Assembly (NCBI RefSeq): GCF_009818105.1
Contig: NZ_CP046564.1
Location: 1,302,001 to 1,366,000, forward strand
Direction: 5' to 3'
Length of the DNA: 64,000 bases
Source: Bacillus sp. N1-1
GTDB lineage: Bacteria > Bacillota > Bacilli > Bacillales > Guptibacillaceae
Positions 60,359-64,000 of this stretch are shown one piece after another. The stretch's first letter is position 1, and each line of letters opens with the position of its first letter. The notes under the pieces are model-generated. The model was not told the origin of the DNA and made no database searches. It was given only the letters and a program-made list of their open reading frames with translations. Position numbers and translations under genes: made by a program.

Positions 60359-61862
60359 AAAACTACAGCTTCCATTGCAGACAATGAATCTGGTAACAGG
60401 TTTTATGGTCTGGGTATTGATCTCATCTTTATTACCGTTTATCACAGAAGATATCGCCATCGCACCTGAGCAAATTGCCTGGGTAACAGCGGTACCTGTC
60501 ATTTTGGGTTCATTATTGCGCATACCGATTGGTTACCTTGCGAATCAATTTGGTGCAAGACTATTATTTATGATTAGCTTCATTTTATTGCTTTTCCCCG
60601 TTTACTTTTTAAGTGCAGCTGATTCCTTCGCTGATCTTCTAGTGGGTGGCTTATTCCTCGGGATTGGTGGAGCCATTTTTTCTGTTGGGGTAACCTCTTT
60701 ACCTAAATATTATGCAAAAGAACGCCATGGATTTGTTAACGGCATATACGGAGCGGGGAACATTGGTACAGCTATTACGGCTTTCGCTGCCCCGGTTGTT
60801 GCTGCGAATTACGGCTGGTCATTCACAGTGAAATTATATATGGTGTTATTAGGCATCTTTATTATCGCTAACTTTTTCTTAGGAGATAAACACGAACCAA
60901 GGGTCCAGGTACCTTTAGTACAACAAATTAAAGGGATTTATAAGAATGAGAAGCTATGGTTATTCTGTTTATTCTATTTTATAACGTTTGGATCATTTGT
61001 AGCTTTTACGGTGTATTTACCCAATTTCTTAGTTGCTAATTTCGGCCTCGAAAAAGTAGACGCTGGGATAAGGACGGCAGGGTTTATTGTGGTAGCAACA
61101 TTCTTACGTCCCGTTGGAGGCTTTCTTGCTGACAGGTTCCATTCCCTCATTCTACTCATGTATGTATTTGGTGGGTTCACAGTTGCGGCACTTATTCTTT
61201 CATTCGCTCCTTCCATTCAGTTGTACACGGTTGGGTGCATTACGATTGCGATGGCAGCTGGAATCGGAAACGGTGTGGTGTTCAAGCTTGTCCCAATGTA
61301 TTTCCAGAAGCAAGCAGGAATTGCCAACGGCATCATCGCAGCAATGGGGGGGCTTGGAGGCTTTTTCCCACCTCTTATTCTTGCATCGCTTTATCAGTTA
61401 ACAGGACACTATGCGATTGGTTTCATGGCGTTATCTCAGTTAGCGCTTGTCAGTCTTGTTCTCGTCATTTGGATGTATTACCAGGATAAACTGATCCTGT
61501 CTCATCAAGTGATGGTTACGACGCCGCTCGGGATGATGGTCACGGACAAACAGGGGAAGATCATTGCGGTCAATCCTGCTTTCACAGAACTTACAGGATT
61601 CAGTGCGAAAGAATCAATTGGGGAAAATCCGAATATGTTGAAGTCGGGAAAACAGTCCGCTGCTTTTTATGACCAGATGTGGGAAACACTCAAACAGAAG
61701 GGATTCTGGCAGGGACAAATATGGAACAAACGAAAAGACGGGAATTATTTCTTAGAATGGCTGACGATTAATGCGATTAAAGATGATTCAGGGGAAGTTA
61801 TTCAGTATGCTGGCGTTTTTAGCGATATTACCGAAGACAAGTTGAAAATGACGAATGAGTAA
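60351..61862 (+). CDS. narK: NarK-type nitrate/nitrite transporter fused to a C-terminal PAS domain
   Basis: A 503-residue fusion. Residues 1-390 are a 12-helix major facilitator of the nitrate/nitrite porter family (KYYAKERHGFVNGIYGAGNI, then AAGIGNGVVFKLVPMYFQ). Residues about 395-503 are a PAS domain (VTDKQGKIIAVNPAFTELTG, ENPNMLKSGKQSAAFYDQMW, then GVFSDITEDKLK). There is no kinase part and no Cys in the PAS. A histidine kinase lacking a sensor domain is encoded 12 bp downstream. ATG 60351 lies 7 bp after GAGGAG. It likely imports nitrate or exchanges nitrite and may also sense. Confidence 0.9.
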   Translation: MYKKLQLPLQTMNLVTGFMVWVLISSLLPFITEDIAIAPEQIAWVTAVPVILGSLLRIPIGYLANQFGARLLFMISFILLLFPVYFLSAADSFADLLVGGLFLGIGGAIFSVGVTSLPKYYAKERHGFVNGIYGAGNIGTAITAFAAPVVAANYGWSFTVKLYMVLLGIFIIANFFLGDKHEPRVQVPLVQQIKGIYKNEKLWLFCLFYFITFGSFVAFTVYLPNFLVANFGLEKVDAGIRTAGFIVVATFLRPVGGFLADRFHSLILLMYVFGGFTVAALILSFAPSIQLYTVGCITIAMAAGIGNGVVFKLVPMYFQKQAGIANGIIAAMGGLGGFFPPLILASLYQLTGHYAIGFMALSQLALVSLVLVIWMYYQDKLILSHQVMVTTPLGMMVTDKQGKIIAVNPAFTELTGFSAKESIGENPNMLKSGKQSAAFYDQMWETLKQKGFWQGQIWNKRKDGNYFLEWLTINAIKDDSGEVIQYAGVFSDITEDKLKMTNE

Positions 61863-61874
61863 AGGAGGTTCGAG

Positions 61875-62543
61875 ATGGCGCTAAAAGATGGTAACGAGGC
61901 TAGTACTTATATTATTCAGTCACAAGAAGAAGAAATAAAGCGTATTGCACTCGAGCTTCATGAAGGTATCAGCCAGAACCTGTATAGTCTCTATACAGGT
62001 TTGGGGTTTCTTGAGACAGGCATAGAAGATCCACATATGAGAAGCTATGCGAAAGAAATGGCCACGCTAATGGAGCGTACAATTCAAGAAGTAAGACTAC
62101 TATCTGTCGAGCTCTATCCGAATACACTCACAACACTAGGGCTCATTTCAGCGCTTAAAAGTTATTCGAAGCTTTATACGTCAACGTTTGGTATTCTAGT
62201 TAACTTTGAATCAACCGGGGATGAGAAAGTAATGTCTGAGCGGAAAAGCATGGCGGTCTTCCGTGTTTGTCAGGAAGCACTGATCAATATCGCCAAGTAT
62301 GCGGACGCAACAAATGTTACGATACGGTTTACGTGGGAAGAAAAATTGGTGAAAATACAAATAGAAGATTATGGGAAAGGTTTCGATGTCATCGAAGTCA
62401 TGAAGCGAAATCATTTTACTGGAATAGCTGCGATGAAAGAAAGAATGGTTCTTGCAGGCGGGAAGTGCCACGTTACTTCGGAACTGGCAAACGGAACGAC
62501 GGTTTCTATCAGTCTACCCATTCAGAGAGAGGGGGAATTCTAG
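61875..62543 (+). CDS. NreB-like histidine kinase lacking a sensor domain
   Basis: A 222-residue kinase. The dimerisation and phospho-acceptor region (HisKA_3) has IKRIALELHEGISQNLYSLY with the conserved His, and the ATPase has CQEALINIAKYADATNVTIR (N box), QIEDYGKGFDVIEVMK (G box) and GIAAMKERMVLAGGK. It resembles the C-terminal half of NreB, NarX and DegS. Canonical NreB has an N-terminal PAS with a [4Fe-4S] cluster; here only about 20 residues precede the kinase. Signals must come from a partner: the NarK-linked PAS, the NreA-like protein, or both. The start follows AAAGGAGG. Confidence 0.88.
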   Translation: MALKDGNEASTYIIQSQEEEIKRIALELHEGISQNLYSLYTGLGFLETGIEDPHMRSYAKEMATLMERTIQEVRLLSVELYPNTLTTLGLISALKSYSKLYTSTFGILVNFESTGDEKVMSERKSMAVFRVCQEALINIAKYADATNVTIRFTWEEKLVKIQIEDYGKGFDVIEVMKRNHFTGIAAMKERMVLAGGKCHVTSELANGTTVSISLPIQREGEF

Positions 62544-63199
62544 TGATAAAAGTTCTTTTAGTAGATGATCATGCAGTGGTAAGGATGGGCTTAAAAATGC
62601 TATTAAATTCACAAAAAGATATGGAAGTCGTAGGGGAAGCGTCTGAAGGCAATGAAGGTATTGAAATAGCAATGGAAACGAATCCGGATGTAATTTTGAT
62701 GGATTTAAGTATGCCTCATGGGAAGGACGGTTTATCAGCGACATCTGAGCTGAAAAAGCAATTACCTCCTACTGCCATCCTAATTCTTACGATGCATGAT
62801 GATGAAGAGTATTTATTCCGGGCCATCCAGGCTGGAGCGTCTGGTTGCGTTTTGAAGAGTGCGCCTCATGACGAACTTGTACAAGCAATCCGATCAGTCT
62901 GCAGTGGCAACGCATACCTTCATCCCTCAGCAACAAAGAGATTGATGGAGGAATACATCGGTAATTTGAAGCAGGATGAAATGGATACCTATCAATTGTT
63001 GTCCGATCGTGAGAAAGAAGTGCTTACGCTTGTTGCGAAAGGATATTCCAATAAAGAAATCGCAGAAAAGCTTGTCATCAGTGTGAAAACGGTTGAAACG
63101 CATAAAGGCAATGTCATGGGGAAGCTCAAGATCAAAACAAGACCAGAGCTGGTATCCTTCGCATTAAAGAAAGGTTTGCTTGGGTATGGCATTCAATAA
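62543..63199 (+). CDS. nreC: NreC-like response regulator (NarL/FixJ family)
   Basis: A 218-residue response regulator. The receiver domain (1-120) has the acidic pair in IKVLLVDDHAVVRMGL, the phospho-Asp in PDVILMDLSMPHGKDGL and the conserved Lys in GCVLKSAP. The C-terminal LuxR-type helix-turn-helix (about 150-212) has LSDREKEVLTLVAKGYSNKE and ISVKTVETHKGNVMGKLK. The GTG start overlaps the kinase stop by one base. It presumably binds the palindromes at 55147-55180 and activates the operon when nitrate is present and oxygen is low. Confidence 0.92.
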   Translation: MIKVLLVDDHAVVRMGLKMLLNSQKDMEVVGEASEGNEGIEIAMETNPDVILMDLSMPHGKDGLSATSELKKQLPPTAILILTMHDDEEYLFRAIQAGASGCVLKSAPHDELVQAIRSVCSGNAYLHPSATKRLMEEYIGNLKQDEMDTYQLLSDREKEVLTLVAKGYSNKEIAEKLVISVKTVETHKGNVMGKLKIKTRPELVSFALKKGLLGYGIQ

Positions 63200-63211
63200 G
63201 GAGGAAGGTTG

Positions 63212-63673
63212 ATGGAACCGTTTGAGAAGTGGATCTCACCTCAAGGTAATCGCTTAAAGCGAGATCTTTCTTGTGATGTCGTTGGCTTGGCGCTACAAAA
63301 CCGGGCTTGCCTAGACATTAGCTGGCCATGCGTCATTGGACATCGGAATGAAAAATACAAATACATCACCGTTCGCTACGGAAAAGGAATTGCAGGGAAA
63401 GTAATTTCCAGCAGTCGTCCGATGGAAATAACCTCTTTTCCAAATGGCCTGGGCAAATCAACCGATTATCCGATCATGCTAGCTGAACAACTCATTTCAG
63501 CTTATGCTGTGCCATTATTATGTGATGACTCTCCGAAAGGTGCATTGTTAATTGGTTATCGTAACGTGCATTTTTTTACTGAAGAAGAAAAAAGTCAAGT
63601 GATGGAAGTAGCACGAGGGGTGGAGTCGAGCTTACCGGATCATTTTGTTACATTTAGGAGGGATCGCTTTTGA
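63212..63673 (+). CDS. nreA: NreA-like GAF-domain nitrate receptor
   Basis: A 153-residue single GAF domain protein resembling staphylococcal NreA, the cytoplasmic nitrate receptor that restrains the NreB kinase until nitrate binds. It shows ACLDISWPCVIGHRNEKYKY, VRYGKGIAGKVISSSRPMEI and a final AVPLLCDDSPKGALLIGYRN. ATG 63212 follows GGAGGAAGG. Its place right after the kinase and regulator completes an NreABC set, though in a different order from the staphylococcal genes. Confidence 0.83.
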   Translation: MEPFEKWISPQGNRLKRDLSCDVVGLALQNRACLDISWPCVIGHRNEKYKYITVRYGKGIAGKVISSSRPMEITSFPNGLGKSTDYPIMLAEQLISAYAVPLLCDDSPKGALLIGYRNVHFFTEEEKSQVMEVARGVESSLPDHFVTFRRDRF

Positions 63674-64000
63674 TTGAAAGAAATAAGAGTCACCCTTCTG
63701 TTGAAACAACGGAAGAGGCAACAATTGTTACGGACGAAAAAGGCAACATTTATTCTCTTAATGAAGAAGCGATAAATCTGTTTGGACTTGTTCAAAATGG
63801 TAATGTAAAAACCATTCAACAGCTTTTACCTAATCTAAATTTTTCACTGCTGGAACAAGGAATAGTGGTCCAGCGTTTTGGTGTGGGGCAAAATGGACAG
63901 TATTTTCCGGTGTTTTTGCGGAAAAGTTCGTTTACGCTTAAAGGAGAATCTTACATCCTTCTCGTGATCCATAAGAAGAATGATCGATCAATTGCTGGTT
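63670..64000 (+). CDS. PAS-domain sensor protein, 3' end outside the window
   Basis: 110 codons are visible. The start is TTG 63670, which overlaps the stop of the preceding gene (TTGA) and lies 8 bp after AGGAGG. The sequence is a PAS domain with ATIVTDEKGNIYSLNEEAIN and a later FLRKSSFTLKGESYILLVIH. The rest, probably a kinase or an activator, is cut off. It may be a second sensor of the nitrate operon, possibly the PAS that the kinase at 61875 lacks. Confidence 0.7.
   Translation, partial: MIERNKSHPSVETTEEATIVTDEKGNIYSLNEEAINLFGLVQNGNVKTIQQLLPNLNFSLLEQGIVVQRFGVGQNGQYFPVFLRKSSFTLKGESYILLVIHKKNDRSIAG

Noticed and set aside
62267..62542. N-terminal extension of the NreC-like regulator by 92 residues
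   Set aside because: The extension overlaps the kinase ATPase in another frame; GTG 62543 gives the normal receiver-domain start after GAGGGGGAA.

Overview
The window reads as chromosomal DNA of a Bacillaceae-type Firmicute. It has strong AGGAGG-like ribosome binding sites, TTG and GTG starts, CcpA (cre) boxes, Rho-independent hairpins, RsbR-like and NreABC-like regulators, a flavohaemoglobin and a YdbD-type manganese catalase. Gene content fits an aerobic or facultative environmental (possibly marine or halotolerant) Bacillus relative; the genus cannot be fixed from the sequence alone. No rRNA, tRNA, CRISPR array, prophage or transposase was seen. Both ends cut a gene (larC at base 1, a PAS-domain sensor at base 64000).

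Bases 1-15750 form a nickel-dependent hydroxy-acid catabolism island. It holds a split larC (nickel-pincer cofactor synthesis), a PrpR-like regulator with a degraded AAA+ domain, a four-carbon sugar-acid module (DUF1537 kinase, TRAP transporter DctPQM, PdxA2, LarA-like enzyme), a probable Ni/Co permease, and a divergent CdaR / glycerate kinase / KdgT-family permease unit followed by a canonical LarA.

Bases 15880-30915 look like one long operon led by a GntR regulator: a YkoEDC-type ECF transporter, a ComB-like phosphatase, uridine phosphorylase, aldehyde dehydrogenase, a third LarA-family protein, an IlvD/Edd sugar-acid dehydratase, XapX, two MTA-phosphorylase paralogues, a nucleoside-deaminase-like amidohydrolase, a class II aldolase and an MtnA-like isomerase. 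Together they suggest an undescribed route that imports nucleosides, probably 5'-modified, and breaks them down to a triose phosphate plus an aldehyde or acid. This is one of the two most interesting parts of the window.

Bases 30916-42118 are a looser region. It holds a secreted HNH nuclease broken by an exact 19-bp tandem duplication, REP-like palindromes, a decayed gene copy, flavohaemoglobin (hmp) with an NsrR-like operator, a DUF488 protein, a membrane protein, Mn catalase, a LysE exporter, an MFS exporter, a GvpU-like protein and an amino-acid permease.

Bases 42119-54879 hold a thiazole/oxazole-modified microcin (TOMM) system of the heterocycloanthracin type. Three maturation genes (ThiF-like, YcaO, SagB) lie on the minus strand. 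About 7 kb away, also on the minus strand, is a separate 104-residue precursor whose core is 18 Cys-Xaa-Xaa blocks. Between them are a methyltransferase, an RsbR-like protein, a VOC protein, four GNAT acetyltransferases and a PhzF-like protein.

Bases 55140-64000 are a nitrate reduction and sensing operon. It encodes a cytochrome-b-like membrane protein, a molybdopterin oxidoreductase, a four-cluster ferredoxin, a Tat-exported Rieske protein, small accessory proteins, a NarK transporter fused to a PAS domain, a sensor-less histidine kinase, an NreC-like regulator, an NreA-like GAF protein and the start of a second PAS protein. Two NreC-like palindromes sit just upstream of the promoter.
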